Below, one piece after another: positions 43,671 to 52,378 of a stretch of 64,000 nucleotides of DNA. The position numbers were made by a program, and so were the translations under genes. Where the stretch lies: positions 1 through 64,000 of the forward strand of contig JBDHYF010000011.1 in NCBI GenBank assembly GCA_039811185.1, written 5' to 3'. Every line of letters begins with the position of its first letter. Positions within the stretch are counted from its first letter, which is position 1. Source of the stretch: JAEZDR01 sp039811185 (GTDB lineage Bacteria > Bacteroidota > Bacteroidia > Chitinophagales > Chitinophagaceae). The notes under the pieces were generated by a model, which was not told where the DNA came from, did no database searches, and was given only the letters and a program-made list of their open reading frames with translations.

Positions 43671-46600
43671 TTATTGTTGAACCTTACTGTTTTTGTTTTT
43701 CTCCAAAATGATGATATCGAGTTTTGCTTGTGCTTCCGATTTTAGCTCCGGCAGTCCAGCGTTTTCTGCTACACTTTTTAGTGTTGCTTCGGCATTGAAG
43801 TAGTCGCCTTGCTGATAATAAATTTCGCCAAGAAGGATATAGCTTTTAGTGATCCAGTAGTCGTATGAGCCGGCCATTTTAATGGTTTCAAAGGCGGCTT
43901 TTTCTGCGTCGGCAAGATTCTTTTGTGCAAATAAAACTTCCGCATACCGATACCGTGCTTCTGCGCTGAACTCTGATTTCCCCAGTTTGTAAACGTCCTG
44001 ATACGCTTTTTGTGCCTCGGGAAGCCGGTTATTAAACTGGAAGTTTTTTGCTACTACAAGTCCGGCCATCATCTTATCGTCGGTGGCTATGCCTTTCTCG
44101 TTCAAAAGGTCTTTTGCATTGTCTACGGCAGCTCCGAACTTCTGAAGTTTATACTGGCTTCGTAGTAGGCCGCGCATTGCTTCGAGACGAATGGCTGCGT
44201 CGTTTGCCATCGATTTTAAAAGTGAAAAATACTTCTCGGATGCTTCATAATTCTGTAGTTCGAAATAGTTGATGCGTGCTGCCTGAAGCGCCGCCTGCAC
44301 CGAATAATTGTTGGGTGCAAACTCTACCACACGTGCATAAAAAGGAAGCGCTTTCACGAAGTCTTTTTGCGCGTTAAGCAGATGCCCGGCTTTGTAAGAC
44401 GCTTCAATAAAGTAACGTCCGTTGGGAAATTTTGAAAGATAGTTTATGAAACCTTTGGTTGCATTTGCAAAATCGTTTTGTGTGTAGCGAAGGTCGGCTG
44501 CTACAAAAGTGAGTGAGTCTTCTTCAGAATAGCTGAGCGGAATGTTGTTTTGTTTCATGAAGGCAATAAATTCATCTGGTTGTTGTCGTTCGATGAAGAT
44601 ATTTCTGATGTATTCAACTGCCGTAATGCTTTCGTCGGAGTTAGGATATTCGGAAACAATTGTTTTAAATGTTTGTACGGCTTCGTTGTTTTTCTCCAAA
44701 TTAAAATAAGCAACGCCGGTGTTTAAGAGGGCAACGGGTTTATTGGGTGAGGGTGTTTTTTGTTGAATGATGCGATTGTACACGGCAATGGCTTCGGTAT
44801 AGTCTTCCGCTGCCATGTGTGTGTTACCGGCTTCCATCAGCGCGTCGTTGTAATAGGCAGACGACTGGAAGTTGCGGTTCAGAGCAGCGAGCAACAGAAT
44901 CTTGTCCTTCGGCCGTCCTTGTGCGCCTGCTATCAGTGCTTTTTGAAACAGCGCATAGTCTGCGCCGGCCAGGTCATTATCGATAAAGAAGTTGTAAACG
45001 CCAAGCGCTTTATCGTAGTTTTTCAGCATAAACAGGGCGTCGCCCCGGCGCATGTAAGCATCTTGTTGTACCGGCGATGATTCCACACTAATTTGCGGTG
45101 CAGCTTTTGAGAAAGCGTTCAGCGCCTGACTGTAGTTTTCGAGTCGGAGGTAAGCGTACCCAAGGTTGTATTGTGCAAAAAGCGGGTTAGCTTCTTCGTG
45201 GATAACGGGCGATTGGATGTACTTGTTCAGGAAGTAGACAGCGGAGTCGTATTTGGACTGTCGGAACATAATTTCGCCCTTCCAGAAGTTAGCTACAGAA
45301 ATATACTGTTGGTTGTAAGAAAGCTCGAAGAATTCGTTTAAAAGGGCATCTGCTTCGGCGAGTTTTTGGTCGTTCACGAAGTCGACGGCGCGTCCGAAAA
45401 TGATTTTAGGGAGCAGTTTTTTAACGCCCTCGCTTTTTTGAGTGAGGGTACGAAATAGCGCCAGTGCATCTTTATAATTGTTGCCTGTGGCGAGCACCTG
45501 CACTAAAATGTCTTTCGCTTCAGGAACGTAGGGCGATGAAGGGTAGGCAACCACGAACGTCTGAAGTTCTTGCAGCGCAACATCGTTAAAGCCTAAGTCG
45601 TAAGAAAGTTTGCCATAATTAAACTGTGATATTTCTTTTTGCTGAAGGTTTGCACTGTTTTGTGCGCAAAACAAAAAGGCGCTGCGTGCATTTTGTTTTT
45701 GATTGGTTTTAAGATAGGCATCAGCCAAAAGATACATGCTGTTTTGTGCGAGTGAATCTTCTTTACCGCCGAGTTCTTTAAAGCCTTTTACGGCGTCTTC
45801 AAAACGGCCGGCCTGATAGTAGCAGTAGGATAGTTCATACATATCCTCGCGCCTTACCGAAGCCGCATTTCTTACATATTCTTCCAGATAGGGCAGTGCG
45901 TTGTTGTATTCTTTTTTTTCGAAATAGGCGTGGCCGATCAGTTGTTTAAGCTGAAGCGCGTAATACTGATTTCCTTTTTCCAAAGCCGCTTTGCTGTATG
46001 CAATTGCCTTATCTTTTTCACCATTAAAATAATGGATCTGCGAAACATAATAGGGAACAACCCGCACGTAAGCCGGCTCGTTCTCAATCAGCATAAAACT
46101 TTTTAAAGCAGCATTATATTGTTTGTCGTAAAACTGAATGAATCCGTAATAGTAGTTGGCATCGGTGTAATGCGGATCAGCCGGCATTTGCCGGATCACG
46201 TCGAAGAGCACCCGTGCTTCTTTAAATTTTTCCAACGAGAAGTAGGCATATCCCTGATTAAACTTCATATCGGCAATCTGCCTGTTGGTGAGGTTTGCGG
46301 TGCCGGCCTTCTCGTAATATTCAAGGGCAGCGGTGTAGTCGTTTTTTAAAAAATACCATGTTGCGAGGTGATAGGCCATCATCTGTTTTCTTGCCTCATG
46401 GGTTTCGCGGGCAACGAAATTCTTAGCATCCTCAACAGCGCCTTCACCCTGCAACTTTAGTTCGCAAACAATGGTGTAATACCGAAGTTCGGTTTCAATA
46501 AAACCGGCGGTTTTTTTTTCGGTCGATAGTTGTTCAGCCTTGAAAAGGGGATAGGCCAAACTGAATTCTTCGTTTATGAATAACTCTTTCGCCAGTTTAA

Positions 46601-46706
46601 AATTCCGGTTGGGATCCTGCTCAGCATAATTGGCTTGTCCTGAAGCTGAGAAAACCGAAAGAGCGAGTGTGAAGACAAGGGTGAAATTCCGATAGTTCCT
46701 GCGCAT
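43671..46706 (-). CDS. Large periplasmic TPR-repeat protein
   Basis: About 1011 residues. A signal peptide (to SASGQ) is followed by TPR units along almost the whole length, e.g. YTAALEYYEKAGTANL, AYFSLEKFKEARVLFD, GYAYLRLENYSQALNAFSKA, KNYDKALGVYNFFIDNDL and GEIYYQQGDYFNAEATL. Proteins like this form superhelical scaffolds for protein contacts in the periplasm. ATG 46706 (MRRNYRNFTLV) is preferred to TTG 46727, because it gives a normal signal peptide. It is the first gene of the minus-strand run TPR, barrel, HU-CCDC81, methyltransferase. Confidence 0.85.
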   Translation of the reverse strand: MRRNYRNFTLVFTLALSVFSASGQANYAEQDPNRNFKLAKELFINEEFSLAYPLFKAEQLSTEKKTAGFIETELRYYTIVCELKLQGEGAVEDAKNFVARETHEARKQMMAYHLATWYFLKNDYTAALEYYEKAGTANLTNRQIADMKFNQGYAYFSLEKFKEARVLFDVIRQMPADPHYTDANYYYGFIQFYDKQYNAALKSFMLIENEPAYVRVVPYYVSQIHYFNGEKDKAIAYSKAALEKGNQYYALQLKQLIGHAYFEKKEYNNALPYLEEYVRNAASVRREDMYELSYCYYQAGRFEDAVKGFKELGGKEDSLAQNSMYLLADAYLKTNQKQNARSAFLFCAQNSANLQQKEISQFNYGKLSYDLGFNDVALQELQTFVVAYPSSPYVPEAKDILVQVLATGNNYKDALALFRTLTQKSEGVKKLLPKIIFGRAVDFVNDQKLAEADALLNEFFELSYNQQYISVANFWKGEIMFRQSKYDSAVYFLNKYIQSPVIHEEANPLFAQYNLGYAYLRLENYSQALNAFSKAAPQISVESSPVQQDAYMRRGDALFMLKNYDKALGVYNFFIDNDLAGADYALFQKALIAGAQGRPKDKILLLAALNRNFQSSAYYNDALMEAGNTHMAAEDYTEAIAVYNRIIQQKTPSPNKPVALLNTGVAYFNLEKNNEAVQTFKTIVSEYPNSDESITAVEYIRNIFIERQQPDEFIAFMKQNNIPLSYSEEDSLTFVAADLRYTQNDFANATKGFINYLSKFPNGRYFIEASYKAGHLLNAQKDFVKALPFYARVVEFAPNNYSVQAALQAARINYFELQNYEASEKYFSLLKSMANDAAIRLEAMRGLLRSQYKLQKFGAAVDNAKDLLNEKGIATDDKMMAGLVVAKNFQFNNRLPEAQKAYQDVYKLGKSEFSAEARYRYAEVLFAQKNLADAEKAAFETIKMAGSYDYWITKSYILLGEIYYQQGDYFNAEATLKSVAENAGLPELKSEAQAKLDIIILEKNKNSKVQQ

Positions 46707-46807
46707 AATCGTCAAATAAAGTATCAATGTTTAGGACTGTTTTTACTGTAAACGTGAAAGCGGTAAAGGTAGTATTCGCATTAGCGAAAAAACATTTTGT
46801 TGGCGAC

Positions 46808-46839
46808 TTGTGGATAAACAGTAAAGTCCTCTATTTTTG
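46808..46839 (+). promoter_or_regulatory. Complete Bacteroidota-type promoter (TTG-N21-TATTTTTG) before the DoxX gene
   Basis: TTG at 46808-46810, a 21-base spacer, and TATTTTTG at 46832-46839. The ATG lies 16 bases further on. This is the best match to the -33/-7 consensus in the window. Confidence 0.7.
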
Positions 46840-46855
46840 TTCAAATTGACTATTC

Positions 46856-47266
46856 ATGAAAAAGCTGCTTTCCATAAAGTACAGCAACAGCGCCTTTAAT
46901 CTGAGTGTGCTGTTACTTCGCGTGGTACTTGGTTTTGCCATGTTGCTGAATCACGGTTTACCCAAACTCATGGATTTTTCTGCCAGAGCAACCAAGTTTT
47001 ACGACTTTATGGGCATGGGCGCGAAGACGTCGCTCATTCTTGCCATTTTTGCCGAGGTGTTTTGCAGCATGTTTTTAATTCTTGGATTGTTCACGCGCCT
47101 TGCATTGGTGCCGCTTATTATAACCACCGTAGTAATTGTTTTTTTGGTGGATAAGGGAAAGCCATTTATGGATTCTGAACTGGCGCTCCTTTTTCTGTTT
47201 GGTTACATTTCTTTGATGCTTCTTGGCCCCGGAAGAGTAAGTGTAGACGGGATGATCAGCAAATAG
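46856..47266 (+). CDS. DoxX-family membrane protein
   Basis: 136 residues with four membrane spans. Family landmarks are LLLRVVLGFAMLLNHGLPKL in the first span, EVFCSMFLILGLFTRL in the middle, and a final ELALLFLFGYISLMLLGPGRVSVDG. DoxX proteins are linked to membrane redox processes, but function is not settled. Its stop codon directly abuts that of the convergent lipoprotein gene (TAG|CTA), leaving no intergenic bases. Confidence 0.88.
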   Translation: MKKLLSIKYSNSAFNLSVLLLRVVLGFAMLLNHGLPKLMDFSARATKFYDFMGMGAKTSLILAIFAEVFCSMFLILGLFTRLALVPLIITTVVIVFLVDKGKPFMDSELALLFLFGYISLMLLGPGRVSVDGMISK

Positions 47267-47731
47267 CTATGGCGTGCTAACGCTGCCGTTGAAGCTGATA
47301 GGCTGGCTATTATTTAATGTAACGAATAGGGTAGCCGATCCGGTTGTAGAAATTTTAAACAGATAGGTTTCCACTTCTCGTTTGTCCTGTGGCTGGATCG
47401 TAATGTCCCATCCAATTTTTGATGGAACAACTTCGTATGTGAATTTGTTGGTTCTGAAATTTAACGGAGATTCTGTGCGCATGCCGGTTGCCGCATAGGT
47501 TTTACCGTAGTAGGGCAGATAGGAAATGAGCGAATCGCCCTGCAACCTCACATCAAAGTCGGGTGTAAGAGAAATGAGTCTTCCACCCGTAGGAAGCGCC
47601 GACTGCACCTGAAAATGAAACTGCCGGTCTTTTATCATTTCGGCTTTCAGGGTTTCTCTGCCGAGGTTTGCCGTTGAAGAACAGGAAAAGTAAAGCGGGA
47701 GGGCCATCAGGATGATCAGAAATTTTTTCAT
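47267..47731 (-). CDS. DUF4251-type lipoprotein
   Basis: 154 residues. A lipoprotein signal peptide (lipobox YFSC, Cys near residue 17) precedes a beta-rich domain with FHFQVQSALPTGGRLISLTP, DSLISYLPYYGKTYAA and a C-terminal TLFVTLNNSQPISFNGSV. This is the pattern of DUF4251, a family found mainly in Bacteroidota. Its function is unknown. It is likely anchored in the outer or inner membrane. It is convergent with the DoxX gene and divergent from the epimerase gene. Confidence 0.8.
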   Translation of the reverse strand: MKKFLIILMALPLYFSCSSTANLGRETLKAEMIKDRQFHFQVQSALPTGGRLISLTPDFDVRLQGDSLISYLPYYGKTYAATGMRTESPLNFRTNKFTYEVVPSKIGWDITIQPQDKREVETYLFKISTTGSATLFVTLNNSQPISFNGSVSTP

Positions 47732-47760
47732 GGTGCTTGTTTCAGAATATTTGACAAAAT

Positions 47761-48837
47761 TTGTACCTCAAATTCGTTTGCGAATTACGGTTTTTTCACT
47801 TCTTAAAATCTATTGTTATCCAGCTTTATTATAAACACCTTCGCTCGTCGTTTAAGCATCCGTTCACTACGTCGAAGGGAAGCAAAACGGTACAGGAGTC
47901 TTTATTGGTTTGTCTGCAACTTGGCCCTTTGCAGGGATACGGCGAAGCGCCTGCCATCCCGTATTATGATGTAACGGTGGAAAGCATGATTGCTACAATG
48001 GAAGCAAAAAGGCGCATGATAGAAAAGTTTGCCTTTACGGAGCCGGAGCGCTACTGGCACTATCTGCATCATCTGCTTCCGGAACATCATTTTCTTGTGG
48101 CAGCTTTGGACATTGCAGCATGGGATTTATTTGGAAAGATGCGCCGGCTGCCCATAAAAGATCTGCTGGGTTTGTCTGGTGATAAAACGCCGGTAACCAG
48201 CTATACTATTGGATTAGACAATCCTGAGAAAATGCTGGAGAAGATGCTTGCGTTTCCATGGCCGCTGTATAAAATTAAGCTTGGATGTGAAAACGATATT
48301 GAAATTGTTACACTGCTGAGAAGGCATACCAATGCTGCTTTTATCGTAGATGTAAATGCCGGGTGGACAGTGGAGGAAGCCATCGGTAAAATTGCCGCAC
48401 TCGCAGAACTGGGTGTGGAAATGGTTGAACAGCCGCTTGCAAAAGACGACTGGGCGGGCATGCGCTGTCTGCAACAACAATCCAAGCTCCCTTTGTTTGC
48501 CGACGAAAGCTGTGTGTCCATCAAACACCTGCAACCATGCAGCGAAGTGTTTCACGGAATAAACATCAAACTAACCAAGTGCAGTGGTATTACACCCGCT
48601 GTTGAAATGATAAAAGCCGCCATCTCCCAAAACATGAAAGTGATGATGGGGTCGATGAATGAAACAACGGTAGGGACGGCTGCCATTGCACAGTTTCTGC
48701 CGGTTTTAGACTATGTGGACGCCGACGGCCCGCTGCTCCTCAACGACCAAACAGCAACCGGAATCACGTATGCAAACGGAGTAATTGAAACGAGCGGCTT
48801 ACCCGGACTCGGCATACAATTGCTTCAAAAAAACTAA
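47761..48837 (+). CDS. Dipeptide epimerase (L-Ala-D/L-Glu epimerase type), start uncertain
   Basis: An enolase-superfamily enzyme of about 340-358 residues. The catalytic set matches the L-Ala-D/L-Glu epimerase group: K-x-K in PLYKIKLGCE, the metal Asp in FIVDVNAGW, Glu in VEQPLAK, Asp in FADESCV, the acid/base Lys in NIKLTKCSGI and the specificity loop GSMNETTVG. This epimerase acts in recycling of murein tripeptide. The N-terminal strand YYKHLRSSFKHPF is normal, but no ATG precedes it; the frame is open to a TTG at 47761, and rarer starts further in (such as ATT 47812) would match family length better. Confidence 0.88.
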   Translation: MYLKFVCELRFFHFLKSIVIQLYYKHLRSSFKHPFTTSKGSKTVQESLLVCLQLGPLQGYGEAPAIPYYDVTVESMIATMEAKRRMIEKFAFTEPERYWHYLHHLLPEHHFLVAALDIAAWDLFGKMRRLPIKDLLGLSGDKTPVTSYTIGLDNPEKMLEKMLAFPWPLYKIKLGCENDIEIVTLLRRHTNAAFIVDVNAGWTVEEAIGKIAALAELGVEMVEQPLAKDDWAGMRCLQQQSKLPLFADESCVSIKHLQPCSEVFHGINIKLTKCSGITPAVEMIKAAISQNMKVMMGSMNETTVGTAAIAQFLPVLDYVDADGPLLLNDQTATGITYANGVIETSGLPGLGIQLLQKN

Positions 48838-48940
48838 CCTACATCAGACAAGAAAATAGCTCCTGTCAATTTCATTTTTAAAATATCTTTTTATCTTTCG
48901 CCGATAAAAGCAACCCCGTCAGATCTCTTAAAAAACGTCA

Positions 48941-50209
48941 ATGCAAATAAAATTTCGTTTAACCCTAATGAGCTTCCTGCAATTTTTTGTTTGGGGAGCC
49001 TGGCTAATTACCATCGGCACTTTTTTCTTTTCATCACCGATGGCTGCCGCTGAAGGTGCAGGCATTAAATTCGGAGCCGTTTTTTCTACACTCGCCATTT
49101 CCTCTTTATTCATGCCCGCCATCACCGGCATTATTGCAGATAAATGGATGAACGCAGAACGGCTGTATGGACTGCTTCATTTGTTGTATGGAGCCATTCT
49201 TTTCTATATTCCGTATGTAACGGATGCCGACACATTTTATTACGTAATGTTCGCCGCAATGATCTGTTACATGCCCACCATTTCTCTTTCCAACACCATT
49301 GCCTACGCCATTTTAAAGCGTGAGAACTTCGATGTCGTAAAAGATTTTCCTCCTATCCGTGTGTGGGGAACCGTTGGCTTTATTGTGGCAATGTGGGTTA
49401 CCAATTTAAGCGGCAGTAAGGCCAACGCTAACCAGTTTGTAATTGCGGGCGTAATGGCTATTTTACTCGGCATCTTTTCTTTTACGTTGCCGAAAATTCC
49501 TCCACAGAAAACGGTGTCCGACAACGCGTCTTTTGTAGAAAAATTAGGATTGCAGGCGTTTAAACTTTTCGGACAATACAAAACAGCATTGTTCTTTATT
49601 TTTTCTATGCTCCTGGGTGCTGCACTTCAGCTTACCAACATGTACGGCGATACTTTTCTCGACGACTTCAAAAAGGTGCCCGAATATGGGCCGGACTCCT
49701 TCGTTGTGAAGTATTCAACCATCATAATGTCTATTTCACAGATTTCAGAAACGCTCTTTATTCTTACTATTCCTTTCTTCCTTAAACGTTTCGGAATTAA
49801 AAAGGTGATGCTGTTCTCGATGTTTGCATGGGTGCTCCGTTTCGGGCTGTTTGCGTACGGAAATCCGGGCGATGGATTGTGGATGATTATTCTCTCCTGT
49901 GTGGTGTATGGGATGGCGTTCGACTTCTTTAATGTATCGGGTTCTTTATTTGTTGAACAAACAACCGATCCATCCATCAGGGCAAGTGCACAAGGGCTGT
50001 TTATGATGATGACAAACGGCATCGGTGCGCTGCTCGGAAGCATTGTAAGCGGATATGTGATCGATACTTTTTACACTACAAACGGCAATCGCCACTGGCA
50101 CGAAATATGGCTTGCGTTTGCGGTTTATGCACTGATAGTGGGTGTATTGTTTATGGTATTATTTAAGCACCGCCATAATCCCGATGCGCTTCCCGAAACA
50201 GTCCATTAA
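48941..50209 (+). CDS. Nucleoside transporter, NUP/NupG-type MFS permease
   Basis: 422 residues with about twelve membrane spans. It begins QIKFRLTLMSFLQFFVWGAW, the N-terminal signature of the nucleoside:H+ symporter family. IADKWMNAERLYGLLHLLYG and FPPIRVWGTVGFIVAMW also match, and the C-terminal half has FFNVSGSLFVEQTTDPSIRA. It imports nucleosides at the inner membrane. It could supply substrates to the deoC pathway encoded 33 kb away (inference). A -7-like TATCTTTC lies at 48892-48899. Confidence 0.9.
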   Translation: MQIKFRLTLMSFLQFFVWGAWLITIGTFFFSSPMAAAEGAGIKFGAVFSTLAISSLFMPAITGIIADKWMNAERLYGLLHLLYGAILFYIPYVTDADTFYYVMFAAMICYMPTISLSNTIAYAILKRENFDVVKDFPPIRVWGTVGFIVAMWVTNLSGSKANANQFVIAGVMAILLGIFSFTLPKIPPQKTVSDNASFVEKLGLQAFKLFGQYKTALFFIFSMLLGAALQLTNMYGDTFLDDFKKVPEYGPDSFVVKYSTIIMSISQISETLFILTIPFFLKRFGIKKVMLFSMFAWVLRFGLFAYGNPGDGLWMIILSCVVYGMAFDFFNVSGSLFVEQTTDPSIRASAQGLFMMMTNGIGALLGSIVSGYVIDTFYTTNGNRHWHEIWLAFAVYALIVGVLFMVLFKHRHNPDALPETVH

Positions 50210-50282
50210 AACAAAAAGATTTTAAAGATTGAAGACGATGCAAAGGGTTCAGAGAAATGACTCTCCAATCAGATTACGGCAT

Positions 50283-50313
50283 AAAAAAGCTGTCTCGATA
50301 CCTGAGACAGCTT
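50283..50313 (-). terminator. Terminator of the thioredoxin gene
   Basis: AAGCTGTCTC pairs perfectly with GAGACAGCTT around a 7-base loop. On the minus strand it runs into TTTT, so it ends trxA; it may also serve the transporter gene that converges on it. Confidence 0.88.
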
Positions 50314-50331
50314 AACTTTTTGGCAGGCGGT

Positions 50332-50649
50332 TTATAAATGCGCCTGAATTTTTTTATCGAGCACCGTTTTCGGAACCGCACCAATTTGTTTATCTACAAT
50401 TTTTCCGCCTTTAATAAAGAGGATAGCCGGAATAGATGTAATGCCGTAGTTTGTGCTTAACTCCGGGTTGTTGTCAACGTTTACTTTTCCCACATTTACT
50501 CGTCCGTCGTACTCTTTCGCAAGCTCTTCCACAACAGGGCCTATTGCACGGCAGGGGCCGCACCATTCTGCCCAAAAATCAATCACACTCAGTTTATCGC
50601 TGTCTAAAACAGTCTCTTTAAAATTACTGTCGGTAATTTCCAATGCCAT
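50332..50649 (-). CDS. trxA: Thioredoxin
   Basis: 105 residues, the normal length. The active site is WAEWCGPCRAIGP. Other conserved parts are IDFWAEW, VGKVNVDNNPEL, the cis-proline in GITSIPAILFI, and KGGKIVDKQIGA. It reduces disulfides in the cytoplasm (no signal peptide). It has its own -7 element (50672-50679) and a strong terminator, so it is a single-gene unit. Confidence 0.97.
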   Translation of the reverse strand: MALEITDSNFKETVLDSDKLSVIDFWAEWCGPCRAIGPVVEELAKEYDGRVNVGKVNVDNNPELSTNYGITSIPAILFIKGGKIVDKQIGAVPKTVLDKKIQAHL

Positions 50650-50671
50650 AAAAATTTTTTTTATTAATCTG

Positions 50672-50679
50672 CAAATTTA
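50672..50679 (-). promoter_or_regulatory. -7 element TAAATTTG before trxA
   Basis: A perfect TAnnTTTG on the minus strand, 22 bases before the ATG. Confidence 0.6.
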
Positions 50680-50728
50680 CATCCAAAACAAACTTCCTGT
50701 TTAATGCCCTTTCTTATTAACGAATCGC

Positions 50729-51193
50729 TTAAGACAAGAGGTTTTGCCGTGCAAGAAATTCCAGTTTCTTATTTGCGTCGAGAAGTTGATCGGTCAGGAT
50801 GCGGTTTTCTTTTTTTAAACGATATACTTCTGCTGCTTTGTCAATAAAATTCTTTACATCACTTTCTATCCAGGGTTTCGTTAAATACTTATAAACGCCG
50901 CCGCGGTTGATGGCTTCAATTACGGCGGAAATATCGGTATAGGCGGTAATGAGTATGCGAATGGGATGAGGAAAGCCGGTTAAAATCGATTCAAAAAATT
51001 CGATGCCCGTCATGTTTGGCATGCGCTGGTCGCTGAGGATTACTTCTATTTCATGTTGCTTCAAAATTTCCAATCCTTCTGCTGCTGATTCTGCAACGAA
51101 TACATTGTAAGCACGGCGAAATGTTGCCTTAAACGCCGTTAGGTTGTGCGCTTCATCATCAATATATAAAACGTTTATTTTGGCTGTGTCCAT
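50729..51193 (-). CDS. Single-domain response regulator with coiled-coil tail
   Basis: 154 residues. Residues 8-125 form a receiver domain with acidic pair in LYIDDEAHNL, the phospho-acceptor Asp in ILSDQRMPNMTG, the switch residues in ILITAYTD, and Lys in YLTKPW. The DQRMP...KPW pattern is the RpfG/HD-GYP-like receiver subtype. A short helical tail (RLKKENRILTDQLLDANKKL) replaces any output domain. It is divergent from the ThiF operon across 97 bases, and its receiver is clearly paralogous to that of the receiver-kinase hybrid at 55194-56288. So it probably belongs to the same signalling set. Confidence 0.88.
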   Translation of the reverse strand: MDTAKINVLYIDDEAHNLTAFKATFRRAYNVFVAESAAEGLEILKQHEIEVILSDQRMPNMTGIEFFESILTGFPHPIRILITAYTDISAVIEAINRGGVYKYLTKPWIESDVKNFIDKAAEVYRLKKENRILTDQLLDANKKLEFLARQNLLS

Positions 51194-51200
51194 AGCTTTC

Positions 51201-51208
51201 CAAAATTA
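51201..51208 (-). promoter_or_regulatory. -7 element TAATTTTG before the lone response regulator gene
   Basis: A perfect TAnnTTTG on the minus strand ending 7 bases before the ATG, consistent with a leaderless or almost leaderless mRNA. Confidence 0.55.
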
Positions 51209-51254
51209 GCCGGTAAAAATATATCAGATTTAAAAAGCTTTGTTTTTATATTTA

Positions 51255-51262
51255 TAGCTTTG
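51255..51262 (+). promoter_or_regulatory. -7 element TAGCTTTG before the ThiF operon
   Basis: A perfect TAnnTTTG, 28 bases before the ATG at 51291, in the 97-base divergent region shared with the lone response regulator. An earlier ATG at 51280 is out of frame with the gene. Confidence 0.6.
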
Positions 51263-51290
51263 CAAGAATCCCAATAACAATGAAAATTCC

Positions 51291-52367
51291 ATGCTTAACT
51301 CATCCGAAGAACGGTATCCGATTTTATATGACTTAAACGAAGCCGGCGATCTCCTGAACTACCGGCGGCTTCTCGAAGAAAAGCCCTACATCCGCGTGTA
51401 CGATACCGTTAGATCGCAGCTGCGTGAACTCATGCGTTGCCGACGGCCGTCTGAAGTGCTTACCGATAAAGATTTGGACGATCTTACAGCCGCTCATCTA
51501 AAGGGAACTGACGTTAAAAATTATGGACGGTGGGTGTATTATCCCTGGAGTGAAAGATTGGTTCATTTTCTTCCGGAGGAAGAATTTATTGAACTGCGAA
51601 CCGACCGCAATCGCAATAAAATTACCATTGCAGAGCGCGATTTGCTGAGGCAGAAAACAATTGGTGTTGTCGGCCTTTCGGTAGGTCAGTCGGTGGCCCT
51701 AACCCTTGCCATGGAAAGAGGATGCGGCTGTATAAAAATTGCCGATTTCGATACCCTTGAGATTACCAATCTGAACCGGATCCGCGCGGGCGTGCACAAT
51801 CTTTCTTTAAAAAAAACGGTTGTGGTGGCACGGGAAATTGCAGAGATCGATCCTTATTTAAAAGTGATTTGCTTCGACGAAGGATTAACCGAAAACAATA
51901 TGCAGGAGTTCTTTTTCGGTGATAGCAAGCTCGACATCATTATTGATGAGTGCGACGGGTTAAACACAAAGCTGAAATTGCGGCAATTTGCGCGGCGCCA
52001 TGCCATACCTGTTTTGATGGATACCAGCGACCGTGGAATGCTCGATATAGAAAGATTTGATTTGGAACCCAACCGGCCGCTTTTTCATGGTTTGATAGAT
52101 GACGCACTGTTGCCGCAGAACGATGAATTATTAACTGATCAGAAACGTATTGAGTTATCGGTGAAAATAGCGGGGATGGACCAGATATCGCCCCGGCTGA
52201 AGGCGTCGATTCCAGAAATTAGGAAAACGCTTTCTACCTGGCCTCAACTTGCTTCTTCGGTAACGATGGGCGGCGGCGCTACGGCCGAAGTTTGCCGACT
52301 CATTTTGTTGGATGAAGTGCGTGCATCCGGAAGGTTTTACATCGACATAAAAAATATTGTTTCCTAA
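51291..52367 (+). CDS. ThiF/E1-like adenylyltransferase, MoeY (Rv1355c)-like N-terminal unit
   Basis: 358 residues. Residues 20-110 form a conserved lead domain (YIRVYDTVRSQLRELMRCR, then YYPWSERLVHFLPEEEFIEL). From about 120 follows an E1-like Rossmann domain with nucleotide loop GVVGLSVGQSVALTLA, the acidic strand end ADFDTLEITNLNR, and DECDGLNTKLKLR. There are no CxxC zinc pairs. The pattern matches, from memory, the first half of the Rv1355c/MoeY family, whose members normally continue into a nitroreductase domain that is absent here. E1-like enzymes adenylate a carboxyl group, often of a carrier protein; no carrier is seen here. The next gene, 11 bases on, encodes an acyltransferase-like protein. 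Substrate unknown. Confidence 0.8.
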   Translation: MLNSSEERYPILYDLNEAGDLLNYRRLLEEKPYIRVYDTVRSQLRELMRCRRPSEVLTDKDLDDLTAAHLKGTDVKNYGRWVYYPWSERLVHFLPEEEFIELRTDRNRNKITIAERDLLRQKTIGVVGLSVGQSVALTLAMERGCGCIKIADFDTLEITNLNRIRAGVHNLSLKKTVVVAREIAEIDPYLKVICFDEGLTENNMQEFFFGDSKLDIIIDECDGLNTKLKLRQFARRHAIPVLMDTSDRGMLDIERFDLEPNRPLFHGLIDDALLPQNDELLTDQKRIELSVKIAGMDQISPRLKASIPEIRKTLSTWPQLASSVTMGGGATAEVCRLILLDEVRASGRFYIDIKNIVS

Positions 52368-52378
52368 CTGCTTTCGCT

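Noticed and set aside
48884..48910. Hairpin TTTTATC...GATAAAA before the nucleoside transporter gene
   Set aside because: Only seven A/T-rich pairs without a T run in the right place; it overlaps a promoter-like site and is probably chance.
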